DNA of 64,000 bases from contig JAUMYR010000002.1 in the NCBI GenBank assembly GCA_030528545.1, positions 1 to 64,000 of the forward strand, read 5' to 3'. A model generated the notes under the pieces. It did no database searches. It was not told the DNA's origin and saw only the letters and a program-made list of their open reading frames with translations. Made by a program: the position numbers and the translations under genes. How positions within the stretch are numbered: position 1 is the first letter of the stretch; each line of letters begins with the position of its first letter. Below, piece by piece: positions 16,842 through 26,700 of the stretch. This stretch comes from Propionibacteriaceae bacterium (GTDB lineage Bacteria; Actinomycetota; Actinomycetes; Propionibacteriales; Propionibacteriaceae).

Positions 16842-17711
16842 ATGCTGGTCCGGGTCGCCGCGAGCTCGGCGAACCTCGGCCCGGGATTCGACTGCGTGGG
16901 TCTGGCCCTCGGGCTCTACGACGAGCTCGAGGCCGAGGTCACCGGGAGCGGTCTTCGCGTCGAGGTCGAGGGGGAGGGAGCCGGGGCCGTCCCCACCGAC
17001 GAGAGTCACCTGGTGGTGCGCAGCATCCGGCAAGGCCTGGACGCCTGGGGGGTGCCGATGCCCGGGCTGCGCCTGCGCACCCGCAACGCGATCCCGCACA
17101 GCCGGGGTCTGGGCTCCTCGGCCGCCGCTATCGTCGGTGGGCTGGCGCTGGCCTGGGGCATCGCTTTCCCAAGACGCCCACTCGACCGCGCCGAGCTGCT
17201 CCGGCTGTCAGCCCTCGCCGAGGGCCATCCAGACAACGCCGGTGCTTCGGTCTACGGTGGGGCGCTGCTGGCCTGGCCGGTTGGCCAGGACGCCCGTCAC
17301 GTGCCGATCGACCTGCATCCGGAACTGCGAGTCCGGGTCTACGTGCCCGGCTTCGAGACCCCGACCGCGGGGGCGCGCCGGGTGCTGCCGGACCTGGTCC
17401 CGCGGCAGGACGCCGTGATCCAGGCCTCCCGCTCGGCCCTGCTGATGCACGCCTTGACGAGCGACCCCGGGCTGCTGCTGACCGCCACCCAAGACCGGCT
17501 CCACCAGGACTACCGTGCGGAGCTGATGCGTCCCTCATATGACCTGATGCTGCGGCTGCGCGACCGCGGCGTCCCGGCGACGATCTCGGGGGCGGGGCCG
17601 ACGGTCCTGGCGATCGGCACCTCCGAGCAGCTAAACCCCCGGGTGGAATGCCCCGGTTTCGCGGTATCCCACCTTGACGTCGGTGGGGGAGTCAGCCTCA
17701 GCCTGGGGTGA
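16842..17711 (+). CDS. thrB: Homoserine kinase
   Basis: The 289-residue GHMP kinase phosphorylates homoserine for threonine synthesis. It opens with MLVRVAASSANLGPGFDCVG, and the ATP loop is PHSRGLGSSAAAIVGG near residue 90. The ATISGAGPTVLA motif lies near the C terminus. I take the ATG at 16842, one base after the hom stop, because it yields the usual N terminus; upstream in-frame codons lie inside hom. Threonine synthase is not adjacent. Confidence 0.94.
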   Translation: MLVRVAASSANLGPGFDCVGLALGLYDELEAEVTGSGLRVEVEGEGAGAVPTDESHLVVRSIRQGLDAWGVPMPGLRLRTRNAIPHSRGLGSSAAAIVGGLALAWGIAFPRRPLDRAELLRLSALAEGHPDNAGASVYGGALLAWPVGQDARHVPIDLHPELRVRVYVPGFETPTAGARRVLPDLVPRQDAVIQASRSALLMHALTSDPGLLLTATQDRLHQDYRAELMRPSYDLMLRLRDRGVPATISGAGPTVLAIGTSEQLNPRVECPGFAVSHLDVGGGVSLSLG

Positions 17712-17793
17712 GAGCCAGTCTCGTCAGACCGCGTGCGGGCCGAAGTGGCGCTGTGGCCTCACCGTGCTACCATAAGTGCCAGATCACGCGATC

Positions 17794-17877
17794 CGCACCT
17801 CACAGGTCAGGTGCGATGCCACTCGCAATCAGCATTCCTGTGGCCACCCAAGAATCGCTCATGATTCAGACCTGACC
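17794..17877 (+). promoter_or_regulatory. Structured rho leader with mutually exclusive stems
   Basis: Two perfect pairings compete in the 218-bp leader of rho. CGCACCT (17794-17800) pairs with AGGTGCG (17809-17815). Alternatively GGTCAGGT (17805-17812) pairs with ACCTGACC (17870-17877). They share the bases AGGT at 17809-17812, so both cannot form together. A third small hairpin, GAATC/GATTC (17852-17856 with 17863-17867), sits inside the long loop. The layout resembles an attenuator or switch for rho expression; that role is inference. Confidence 0.45.
17816..17875 (+). CDS. Possible 19-residue leader peptide upstream of rho
   Basis: ATG at 17816 opens a 19-codon frame (MPLAISIPVATQESLMIQT) that stops at 17873-17875, inside the downstream arm of the long leader stem. 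AGGTG precedes the ATG closely. Translation to the stop would disrupt the long-range pairing, so the peptide could couple ribosome movement to leader folding. There is no protein-level evidence, and a frame this short can arise by chance. Confidence 0.3.
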   Translation: MPLAISIPVATQESLMIQT

Positions 17878-17929
17878 GCAATTCAGGCATGTGCCTCGGT
17901 CCAGCGTGGATCGATCTGGAAGGAACCCT

Positions 17930-19684
17930 GTGACGGAAACCACGAACCGCAAGCCCGTTGACGCGATGTTGCTGCCCGAGCTGAAACAACTCGCCTCGTC
18001 GATGGGTATCAAGGGCGCGTCCGGGATGCGCAAAGGCGATCTGATCGCCGCCATCAAGGGACAGTCGGCATCGCAGCCGTCGATCGTCGCCGAGAGTGCC
18101 CCGCAGCCCAAGCGACGCCGCGCCCAGCGTCCCGCCGGTGAGCCGGCTGACAGCAGCACCCCGGCGCCTCCCGCCGCGAATGAGGCCCCCGACGGGCCCG
18201 CCGTGCCGCAGCCCGCCCCGGAGGCCGCCACCGGACAGCCCGAGGCTGCTCCGGAGCGGACCGAGCGCCGTCGCCGTGACAGAGCACCACGGCAGGCAGA
18301 AGCACCCTCCCCGGAGAACTCCGACGGCAAGGCCGACGAGATCGGCGCCCGGCTGGCGGCTCTCGGCCAGGCCGCCAAGGACGGGGAGACCCGCACCCGC
18401 GACATCGACGAGATCGCCTCGATTTCCCGCGATGACGACTCCAGCGGTGGGCGGCGCAACCGGCGACGCCGCCAGCGAGACCGCCAGAACCGGCGCAACC
18501 GCGGCTCGCAGGGATTCGATCGCATGGACGCCGAACCGACGGTCGCCGAGGATGACGTGCTCGCCAGCATCAGCGGCATCGTCGACCTCATGGACAACTA
18601 CGCCTTCGTCCGCACCTCGGGCTACCTGCCCGGGCCCAATGACGCCTACCTGTCGCTGTCGACGGTTCGCAAGTTCGGGCTGCGCAAGGGCGATGTCATC
18701 ACCGGCGCGGTCAAACTGCCCAAGGATGGGGAACGGCGCGAGAAGTTCAGCCCCCTGGTGCGCATCGACACCATCAACGGGGATTCTCCAGACAACGCCA
18801 GGAACCGGCCCGAGTTCGCCAAACTGACCCCTCTCTACCCGCAGGAGAGGCTGCGCCTGGAGACCGTCAACACCGCGATGACCGGCCGGATCATCGACCT
18901 GGTGAGCCCCATCGGCAAGGGCCAGCGTGGCCTGATCGTGTCCCCGCCCAAAGCGGGCAAGACCATGGTGATGCAGGCCATCGCCAACGCCATCACCGCC
19001 AACAACCCCGAGGTCCATCTCATGGTCGTGCTGGTGGACGAGCGGCCCGAAGAGGTCACCGACTTCCAGCGCACGGTCTCCGGTGAGGTCATCGCTTCGA
19101 CCTTCGACCGGCCTGCCGACGACCACACCACGATCTCGGAGCTGGCGATCGAGAGGGCCAAGCGTCTGGTCGAATTGGGCCGCGATGTCGTGGTGCTCCT
19201 GGATGGGATCACCAGGCTCGGCCGCGCCTACAACCTGGCGGCTCCCGCATCCGGGAGGATCTTGTCCGGTGGCGTGGATTCCGCGGCGCTGTATCCGCCC
19301 AAGAAGTTCTTCGGCGCGGCCCGCAACATCGAAAACGGTGGCTCGCTGACCATCCTCGCGACCGCTCTCATCGAGACCGGGTCCAAGATGGACGAGGTCA
19401 TCTTCGAGGAGTTCAAGGGCACCGGCAACATGGAGTTGCGGCTCGCCCGCCAGCTGGCCGATAAGAGGATCTTCCCGGCCATCGACGTGGACGCTTCGGG
19501 CACCCGCCGGGAGGAGTTGCTGCTCGGACGCGATGAGTTGCAGATCATCTGGAAGCTCCGACGTGCCCTCAGCGGCCTAGACCAGCAACAGGGCTTGGAG
19601 ATGCTGCTGAACCGGATGAAGAAGACCGCTAACAATCACGAGTTCCTGCTCAGCGTCCTCAAGACGACCCCCAGCCAGGACTGA
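17930..19684 (+). CDS. rho: Transcription termination factor Rho
   Basis: The 584-residue protein has the high-GC actinobacterial Rho layout. A Rho_N helix bundle (ELKQLASSMGIKGASGMRKG) is followed by a long Pro/Ala/Arg-rich insertion up to about residue 200, which binds RNA. The cold-shock-like RNA domain contains YAFVRTSGYLPGPNDAYLS. The hexameric ATPase has Walker A SPPKAGKTMVMQA and Walker B DVVVLLDGITRLGRAYN. The GTG at 17930 is preceded by GGAAGGAACC; a longer in-frame start at 17891 would add 13 non-conserved residues. A 218-bp structured leader precedes it. Confidence 0.95.
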   Translation: MTETTNRKPVDAMLLPELKQLASSMGIKGASGMRKGDLIAAIKGQSASQPSIVAESAPQPKRRRAQRPAGEPADSSTPAPPAANEAPDGPAVPQPAPEAATGQPEAAPERTERRRRDRAPRQAEAPSPENSDGKADEIGARLAALGQAAKDGETRTRDIDEIASISRDDDSSGGRRNRRRRQRDRQNRRNRGSQGFDRMDAEPTVAEDDVLASISGIVDLMDNYAFVRTSGYLPGPNDAYLSLSTVRKFGLRKGDVITGAVKLPKDGERREKFSPLVRIDTINGDSPDNARNRPEFAKLTPLYPQERLRLETVNTAMTGRIIDLVSPIGKGQRGLIVSPPKAGKTMVMQAIANAITANNPEVHLMVVLVDERPEEVTDFQRTVSGEVIASTFDRPADDHTTISELAIERAKRLVELGRDVVVLLDGITRLGRAYNLAAPASGRILSGGVDSAALYPPKKFFGAARNIENGGSLTILATALIETGSKMDEVIFEEFKGTGNMELRLARQLADKRIFPAIDVDASGTRREELLLGRDELQIIWKLRRALSGLDQQQGLEMLLNRMKKTANNHEFLLSVLKTTPSQD

Positions 19685-19705
19685 GCCGATAGATCCGCGA
19701 TCAAT

Positions 19706-19734
19706 TTGGCCGGTCTTTGCGGCTGGGCCATAAT
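19706..19734 (+). promoter_or_regulatory. Sigma-70-type promoter of rpmE
   Basis: TTGGCC at 19706-19711 and CATAAT at 19729-19734 are separated by 17 bp. They match the -35 and -10 consensus at 4 of 6 and 5 of 6 positions. They lie between the rho stop and rpmE, so rpmE has its own promoter. Confidence 0.65.
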
Positions 19735-19792
19735 GGAGCGTCGTGCCGGTTCACGCGATCTCAGCGACCCGGCAGAAATACAAGGAGAGAAG

Positions 19793-20002
19793 ATGAAACA
19801 GGGAATCCATCCCGACTACGTTGAAACCCAGGTCACCTGCACCTGCGGCAACGAGTTCACCACGTTCAGCACCGCCACCAAGGGCGTGCTCAAGGCCGAG
19901 GTGTGCGCCGAATGCCACCCGTTCTACACCGGCAAGCAGAAGATCCTAGATACCGGTGGCCGGGTCGCTCGCTTCGAGCGCCGCTACGCCAAGAAGAAGT
20001 AG
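19793..20002 (+). CDS. rpmE: 50S ribosomal protein L31 (zinc-binding type)
   Basis: The 69-residue protein [19 protein letters not shown] has the four zinc cysteines of the C+ form of bL31: C-T-C near residue 16 and C-A-E-C near residue 37. The C+ form is normally replaced by a C-minus paralogue under zinc limitation. AAGGAGAGAAG precedes the ATG at 19793. It has its own promoter and is closed by a strong terminator, so it is a single-gene unit between rho and prfA. Confidence 0.96.
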   Translation: MKQGIHPDYVETQVTCTCGNEFTTFSTATKGVLKAEVCAECHPFYTGKQKILDTGGRVARFERRYAKKK

Positions 20003-20011
20003 CTTCGCATC

Positions 20012-20052
20012 CAGACGCTGGGCAGCTGTCGGCTGGCCCAGCGTCTGTTTTT
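20012..20052 (+). terminator. Intrinsic terminator of rpmE
   Basis: CAGACGCTGGGC (20012-20023) pairs with GCCCAGCGTCTG (20036-20047) and is followed by a T run up to 20052. It starts 10 bases after the rpmE stop. Confidence 0.93.
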
Positions 20053-20077
20053 GTCCGCACCAGTCTGAAGGTTCGAG

Positions 20078-21145
20078 ATGTTTGAATCCGCACAACCTCT
20101 GATCGATGAGTTTTCGGCCCTGGAGAAGGAACTGGCCGATCCCGCGCTGCACGCCGACGTGGCTCGCTCTCGCAGGGTGGGACGCCGTTACGCGGCACTT
20201 CGCCCGATCGTCGAGGGGCTGGGGGAATATCACCGCCTCGTTGAGGACCGGGACGCCGCCGCGGAACTGGCCGGGGAGGACGCCTCCTTCGCCGCGGAGG
20301 TGGAGGCCCTGGACGCCGCCATCGAGACCCAGGTCACCAAGCTCACCCGGCTGCTGGCGCCCCGCGACCCCAACGACGACGCCGACGCCCTGCTAGAGAT
20401 CAAGTCCGGCGAAGGAGGCGAGGAGTCGGCGCTGTTCGCCGGGGACCTGCTGCGGATGTACACCCGCTATGCCGAACAGCTTGGGTGGAAGGTCGAGGTG
20501 CTGGACGAACAGCTCACCGACCTCGGCGGCTATAAGTCCATCACGATCGCTGTCAAGGCTGGCGGCAACGTGGAGCACCGGCCCTATGGCAGGCTCAAGT
20601 TCGAAGGCGGCGTGCACCGGGTGCAGCGCGTGCCGGTCACCGAATCCCAGGGCCGTATCCACACCTCCGCCGCGGGCGTGCTGGTGATGCCCGATGTTGA
20701 GGCCGACGAGATCGAGATCAACGAAGAGGACCTGCGCATTGACGTCTATCGCTCTTCGGGGCCAGGCGGTCAGGGAGTCAACACGACCGATTCGGCCGTG
20801 CGCATCACGCACCTGCCGAGTGGGGTCGTGGTCAGCTGCCAGAACGAACGTTCCCAGTTGCAAAACCGGGAATCGGCCATGCGGATGCTGCGGGCTAGGC
20901 TCACCGCCTTGGCCGAGGCCGAGGCCGCGGCCTCGGCCTCGGCGGCCCGCAAGTCTCAGGTGCGCACCGTCGACCGTTCCGAGCGCATCCGCACTTATAG
21001 CTTCCCCGAGAACCGGATCGCCGACCACCGCATCGGGTTCAAGGCTCACAACCTCGACCAAGTGCTGGGCGGGGAGCTGACCGCCGTCTTGGACGCCCTC
21101 GCCGAGCAGGACCTCGCCGAACGCCTGGCCGATGTCTCGGCCTAG
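20078..21145 (+). CDS. prfA: Peptide chain release factor 1
   Basis: This 355-residue class-I release factor reads UAA and UAG. The stop-codon recognition motif is PVT in [14 protein letters not shown] (the PXT of RF1), and the peptidyl-hydrolysis motif is GGQ in [22 protein letters not shown] lies upstream of the ATG. Its end overlaps prmC by 14 bp; PrmC methylates the glutamine of this GGQ. Confidence 0.96.
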   Translation: MFESAQPLIDEFSALEKELADPALHADVARSRRVGRRYAALRPIVEGLGEYHRLVEDRDAAAELAGEDASFAAEVEALDAAIETQVTKLTRLLAPRDPNDDADALLEIKSGEGGEESALFAGDLLRMYTRYAEQLGWKVEVLDEQLTDLGGYKSITIAVKAGGNVEHRPYGRLKFEGGVHRVQRVPVTESQGRIHTSAAGVLVMPDVEADEIEINEEDLRIDVYRSSGPGGQGVNTTDSAVRITHLPSGVVVSCQNERSQLQNRESAMRMLRARLTALAEAEAAASASAARKSQVRTVDRSERIRTYSFPENRIADHRIGFKAHNLDQVLGGELTAVLDALAEQDLAERLADVSA

Positions 21146-21941
21146 GCCCGTCAGCGCCGAGGAGCGGCTGCTGCTGGCCCACGTGCTTGAGGTCCCGCTG
21201 ACGAGGCTGGCCCTGGCCGATGACCTCACGCCTGAGCAGGAATCGAGATACGGCGGCTTGCTCGCGCGCCGCGCCGCGGGGGTCCCGGTCCAGCACCTGA
21301 CCGGCGAGGCGCATTTTCGGACGGTCAGCGTCAAGGTCGGCCCCGGGGTGTTCATCCCCCGGCCCGAGACCGAGGTGCTGGTCGGGTGGGCGCTTGAGGC
21401 CCTCGCCGGGCACGAGGAGGCCCGGGTGGTCGAGCTGTGCGCCGGTTCGGGTGCCATCTCCAAGGCCCTGGCCACCGAACGGGAAGGACTCGACCTGTAC
21501 GCGGTGGAACTGAGCGAAGATGCCCTCGCCTTCGCCTCCGTCAACCTCGCCGGTCTCGGGGTTGACCTGCGCCAGGGCGACATGGCCGAGGCCTTCGGCG
21601 ACCTGGACGGCAGCGTCGACCTAGTGATCGCCAACCCGCCCTATATCCCCCTGGAGTGCTGGGAGACGGTTCCAGCCGAGGTCCGGGACCACGATCCGGC
21701 TCTCGCCCTGTTCAGCGGTGACGACGGCCTGGACGCGCTACGGAGCGTCGCGAGGGTCGCGGGGCGGCTGCTGCGTCCGGGAGGGCTGGCCGGCGCCGAA
21801 CACGCGGAGTGCCAGTCGGAGGATGTGGTCGCCCTGTTCCGCGATGCTGGCTTCATCGAGGTGAGCGACCACCTCGATCTCACCGGACGGCCGCGGTTCG
21901 TGACAGGCCGCTGGCCAGCGCATGGCAGGATTGCACCGTGA
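21132..21941 (+). CDS. prmC: Release factor glutamine N5-methyltransferase
   Basis: The 269-residue HemK-family enzyme methylates the GGQ glutamine of release factors with S-adenosylmethionine. It has the N-terminal helical domain, the SAM loop [16 protein letters not shown] near residue 100 and the catalytic [10 protein letters not shown] near residue 172. It starts inside the prfA 3' end and its stop overlaps the next GTG (GTGA), so prfA-prmC-sua5 are translationally coupled. Confidence 0.94.
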   Translation: MSRPRPVSAEERLLLAHVLEVPLTRLALADDLTPEQESRYGGLLARRAAGVPVQHLTGEAHFRTVSVKVGPGVFIPRPETEVLVGWALEALAGHEEARVVELCAGSGAISKALATEREGLDLYAVELSEDALAFASVNLAGLGVDLRQGDMAEAFGDLDGSVDLVIANPPYIPLECWETVPAEVRDHDPALALFSGDDGLDALRSVARVAGRLLRPGGLAGAEHAECQSEDVVALFRDAGFIEVSDHLDLTGRPRFVTGRWPAHGRIAP

Positions 21942-22669
21942 CCGCTGAGAGCCCCCATACGACTCCCTCGCTGCTGCCGGCCGATGCTGAGGCCTTGAGC
22001 GCCGCCGTCGCCGCGGTGAAGGCGGGAGAGTGCATCGTCTTGCCGACCGATACCGTCTATGGGATCGGCGCGGATGCGTTCTCCTCTGCGGCCGTACAGC
22101 GGCTGCTGGACGCCAAACGGCGCGGCACCGACATGCCCCCGCCGGTGCTGATCGCCGAACCCGGCATGCTTCGGGCCCTCACCCAGAACCCGCCGAAGGG
22201 CGCCCTCGACCTAGCCAAGGAGTTCTGGCCCGGAGCCCTCACCCTTATCCTCAAGTCCCAGCGGACCCTACAGCTCAAGATCGGCGAGACCAACGGGACG
22301 CTGGCGATCCGGGTTCCCGATCACGGCTACGCCCGCGAGCTGTTGCGCCGCACCGGCCCGCTCGCCGTCAGCAGCGCCAACATCTCCGGGTCACCGGCCG
22401 CCAGCACCGCCTCTGAGGCTCAGGCACAGCTCGGTGAGGCCGTCGCGGTCTATCTGGACGCCGGTCCGGCACCCGGCGGGGTGGCGTCCACGATCGTCGA
22501 TTTCACCGCTGACGAGCGGGGACGGGTGGTGCGTCATGGGGCGCTGGCCTATGAGGCACTGGCGGCGATCGTCCCGGACCTGGTAGACCTGCCTGACCCT
22601 GAGCCCAGTCCGGCTGGGGACCAGCCCACCGCGGATGGTGATGAGGCGGGGGAGCCGACGGAGCCCTAA
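21938..22669 (+). CDS. L-threonylcarbamoyladenylate synthase (Sua5/YciO/YrdC family)
   Basis: This 243-residue protein makes threonylcarbamoyl-AMP for the t6A modification of tRNAs. Conserved parts are VLPTDTVYGIGADAFSS, KRRGTDMPPPVLIA and GPLAVSSANISG. The C-terminal tail is Pro/Glu/Asp-rich and low complexity. The GTG at 21938 overlaps the prmC stop. The gene is followed directly by wecA. I cannot tell TsaC from a long Sua5; the length suggests TsaC with an extended tail. Confidence 0.9.
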   Translation: MTAESPHTTPSLLPADAEALSAAVAAVKAGECIVLPTDTVYGIGADAFSSAAVQRLLDAKRRGTDMPPPVLIAEPGMLRALTQNPPKGALDLAKEFWPGALTLILKSQRTLQLKIGETNGTLAIRVPDHGYARELLRRTGPLAVSSANISGSPAASTASEAQAQLGEAVAVYLDAGPAPGGVASTIVDFTADERGRVVRHGALAYEALAAIVPDLVDLPDPEPSPAGDQPTADGDEAGEPTEP

Positions 22670-23773
22670 GTGCGCGAGTATCTTCTGATCCTGCTCGTCG
22701 CGGCGGCCGCGACATATTTGCTGAGCGGTCTGGCTCGTCAGGTCGCCGAGAGAGTGGGAGCCGTGGCTAAGGTGCGCGATCGCGATGTGCACACGGTCCC
22801 GATCCCCTATTTCGGCGGGGTGGCCATGCTGGGGGGTACGGCGCTGGCCTTCCTGCTGGCCAGCCAGTTGCCCTTCCTGGGCAAACACTCCACCGTGGCC
22901 TATGACACCTCTGTCGTGCTGATCGCCGGTGCCCTGATCTGCGGCATCGGCGTGATCGACGACCTGCTGGATCTGCCAGCCGCGGCCAAGTTCGGCGGGC
23001 AGTGCCTGGCGGCTGGGATCATCGTGGTCGGGGGCGTGCGGATCTTTTGGATCCCGTTGCCGAACTCGATCTTCGCGCTGGATGATTCCCTCAGCATCGC
23101 CCTGACCCTAGTCTTCATCCTGGTCTGCACCAACGCGGTCAACTTCGTCGACGGGCTGGATGGTCTGGCCGCTGGCGTGGTCGCGATCGGGGCGGGGGCC
23201 TTCTTCACTTATACCTATGTTCTGGCCTATGAGCAGGGCCTGGTGCGCGCGACGACCGCCAGTCTCATTACGGTGGTGATCTGCGGTGTGTGTCTCGGTT
23301 TCCTGCCCCACAACCTGCATCGGGCGCGCATGTTCATGGGCGACTCCGGGGCGATGCTGCTCGGGCTGCTGATGGCCGCCAGTTCTATCTCCTTCACCGG
23401 CCAGTTCGATCCGGCGGCGCTGGAGGTCAGGGCGGGCGACCTGCTGCCCACGGTGCTACCGATCGTGTTGCCGGTCGCGATCATGGTCTTGCCCTTCCTC
23501 GACCTGATCCTGGCCTGGGTGCGTCGCACCATGGCTGGCCAGTGGTGGTTCGTCGCCGACAAGCAGCACCTGCACCATCAGCTCATCGCCAGGGGGCACA
23601 GCCACCGCGCCGCGGTCGCCCTGATGTATGCCTGGACCGCGGTTATTTCCTTCGGCCTAGTCGGTGTGGGGATCACCCAGAATCTTCTGCTGGCGGGGGT
23701 GTTCGCGGGCGCAGGGGTTCTGGTGCTCGTCCTTACCCTGCGCCCGCTTCCGGTCAAATCAGGCCGTGAGTGA
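22670..23773 (+). CDS. wecA: Undecaprenyl/decaprenyl-phosphate GlcNAc-1-phosphate transferase (MraY/WecA family)
   Basis: The 367-residue protein has about ten hydrophobic segments and the family motifs in order: VRDRDVHTVPIPYFGG, DDLLDLPAAAKFGGQ, NFVDGLDGLAAGV (aspartate-rich catalytic loop), FMGDSGAMLLG and the HLHHQLIARGHSH loop that sets the sugar nucleotide. It starts a polyprenyl-linked glycan by transferring GlcNAc-1-phosphate. In Mycobacterium the homologue (Rv1302) occupies the same place between sua5 and the atp operon. The GTG start abuts the preceding TAA. The 3' end overlaps convergent putA by 20 bp. Confidence 0.88.
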   Translation: MREYLLILLVAAAATYLLSGLARQVAERVGAVAKVRDRDVHTVPIPYFGGVAMLGGTALAFLLASQLPFLGKHSTVAYDTSVVLIAGALICGIGVIDDLLDLPAAAKFGGQCLAAGIIVVGGVRIFWIPLPNSIFALDDSLSIALTLVFILVCTNAVNFVDGLDGLAAGVVAIGAGAFFTYTYVLAYEQGLVRATTASLITVVICGVCLGFLPHNLHRARMFMGDSGAMLLGLLMAASSISFTGQFDPAALEVRAGDLLPTVLPIVLPVAIMVLPFLDLILAWVRRTMAGQWWFVADKQHLHHQLIARGHSHRAAVALMYAWTAVISFGLVGVGITQNLLLAGVFAGAGVLVLVLTLRPLPVKSGRE

Positions 23774-26700
23774 GCTGGTTCGGGGTGCCGAACCTGTGGG
23801 CCGTGATCGAGACGGCCTGCTCGGAGTAGAAGATCAGGCCTTCCACCCGGCCCGCCTCGGTGACCTTGCCGGAGTAGACCGCCAGGTCGGCTCGTCCTGG
23901 CCGTGAGGGCAGCGTCCCCACGAGCCGGACCCGGCCGGCCGGGGCGTCTGCCAGCCAGCCGGCGAACTGCTCATCGGACATCGTGGTGATCTCGAAGCCG
24001 AGCCCCACTAGCGTGCTGCGCAGCCCACCGGGCAGGTCCTCGGCTACCGACAGCAACGGACGCTGACCGGCCCTCATCGCGGCGAGGCAGACGCGCAGCA
24101 TGTCGCCGAGCGATCCGTCGGCGCAGCGACGGATCGTGATCGCCTCGCCGAAGGGGCGGTAGCGCAGCAGGTTGCGCTCCGCGGCCAGCTGCTGCACGTC
24201 GCGCGCCTGGCCGAACTCCTCGTCCCAGGCCTCCTGGTCGCTGCGGGCGGCCCGCACCAGTGAGGCGTGGACCTCGCCGTCCACCTCGCTGGAGGCGGCC
24301 TGGAGAAGCTGGTTCACCGCGGCGAGCTCCGGACGCGTGGAGGCAGTGGCCGCCACTGGGGTCCAGTCACTCAGCCCGATCAGGTAGTTCGGGCCACCGG
24401 CCTTGGTCGTGGCCCCGACCACCGAACGCTTCCATCCACCGAAGGGCTGACGCTGCACGATGGCACCGGTGATGCCCCGGTTGACATAGAGGTTGCCAGC
24501 GTTGATGCGCTCCAGCCAGCGCCCGATCTCGTCGCGGTCGAGCGAGTGCAGGCCAGAGGTCAGCCCGTAGTCGACTTCGTTGACGATATCGATGGCCTCG
24601 TCCAGGGACTCGGCGGTCATGATTCCAAGCACCGGCCCGAAGTATTCGACCAGGTGGAACTCCGAACCGCGGGCCACCCCGGTGCGCACGCCGGGACGCC
24701 ACAGCCGTCCCTCATCGTCCATCCGCTCCGGGGTCACCAGCCACCGTTCGCCCGGATCGAGAGTGGTCAGCGCCTTCAGCAGCTTGCCGCTGGCCGGGCC
24801 GATGATGGGACCGACCTCGGCGCTGGCGACCGAAGGCAATCCGACCTCGATCGAGCGGGCACCATCGCGCAACTGGCTGATGAACCTCTCCGACCTGGCG
24901 ACCTGCCCGACGAGCACCACCAGCGAGGAGGCGGAGCACTTCTGGCCAGCGTGGCCGAAGGCCGAGGACAGCACGTCCTTGACCGCCAGATCGAGGTCGG
25001 CGTGGGGCGTGACGATGATGGCGTTCTTCCCGCTGGTCTCAGCCACTAGGCCGATCTCGGGACGCAGTTCGGTGAACATCTGCGCGGTCTCGTAGCCGCC
25101 GGTCAGGATGACCCGGTCGACGCGTTCATCGGCGACCAGCTTGGACCCGAGACAGGACTGCGTGGTCTGCACATATTGCAGCGCGTCCCGGGGCACCCCG
25201 GCCTCCCAGAGCGCCTCGACCACCGCGGCCCCGCACCGGGCGGCTGCGCGGGCAGGTTTGGCGATCACCGCGGCACCGGCAGCGAGACCGGCCAGCATGG
25301 AACCGGCCGGGATCGCCAGCGGGAAGTTCCACGGCGGGGTCACCACGATGAGGCGGGCGGCGGTGTGTTTGGCGCCATCGACCTTGTCCAGACCGCGAGC
25401 CAGCTCCGCGTAGTAGTGGGCGAAGTCGATGGCCTCCGACACCTCAGGATCGCTCTGGTCGAGGGTCTTGCCGCACTCGTCGGCGGCCACGACCATGAGG
25501 TCACCCCGGCGGGATTCCAGGATGTCTCCCGCGCGGTGCAGGATGTCGGCCCGTTCGTTCCCGGATAGGTTGCGCCACTGCGCCGCCAGCGCGGTCTCGA
25601 TGACCTGATCGATCTCTTGCTCCGAGCCCAGCTGGGAGGACGCGACCAGATCGGTGCCGATCGAATTGGCGGCGATCCTATCGCGCAGCTGGGTGGCCCA
25701 TTCCTGATTCGCCAAGACCGAAGGATCGGAATCGGCGGTCGCCACGAAACGGTCGTGTGGCAGCGGGACGGCAGCGTCCAGACGCGACTGAACCCGGTTC
25801 GGTGAGGGCACCTCATCGCTGAGATCGGCGATCGCGGCGAGGAAACGGTTCTTCTCCCTTTCGAACAGGTCGGGCTGGGAGGTAAGTTCGAACACCGCTG
25901 ACATGAAGTTCTGCTGGCTGGCGCCCTCTTCTAGGCGACGGATCAGGTAGGCGATCGCGACGTCGAACTCACGGGCGCGGACGACCGGCACGTAGAGCAG
26001 CAGCCCGCCAACGGTGCGCCGGACGGCCTCGGCCTGCCCCGGCGCCATCCCGACGAGCATCTCGAATTCCAGCCCTGAGGTGACACCGCGACGCTGTCCC
26101 AGCTTCCAGGCCAGCGCTAGGTCAAAGAGGTTGTGTCCGGCAACTCCCAGGTTCACGTTGCGGATGCGCTCCGGACGCAGCGCGTAGTCCATGACCCGCT
26201 TGTAGTTGGTATCGGTCTCCTGTTTGCTGCCGCAGGTAGCCAGGGGCCAGCCATGCAACTCGGCCTCGACCTGCTCCATCGGGAGGTTGGCGCCCTTGAC
26301 CAGACGCACCTTGATCGGGGCGCCGCCGCCATCCACCCGGGCGGCGGCCCACTCCTGCAGCCTCATCATGGCCGGCAGCGCGTCGGGGAGGTAGGCCTGG
26401 AGCACGATCCCGGCGCGAAGGTTGACGAACTCAGGCTCGCTGAGAAGACGGGTAAAGACCGCGATCGTCAGCTCGAGGTCCTTGTATTCCTCCATGTCCA
26501 GGTTGATGAACTTCTGAGCCGGGGAACTGGCCGCGAGCCGGTAGAGCGGACGCAACCGCTCGATGACGTGTTCGACGGTCGCGTCGAAACCCCAACGCTG
26601 CTGAGGGGCGATCGTTGCCGAGACCTTGATCGAGACATAGTCGACATCGTCGCGGGCTAGCAGCCTCGTGGTGCCGAGCAGGCGCCGGTCAGCCTCCTGG

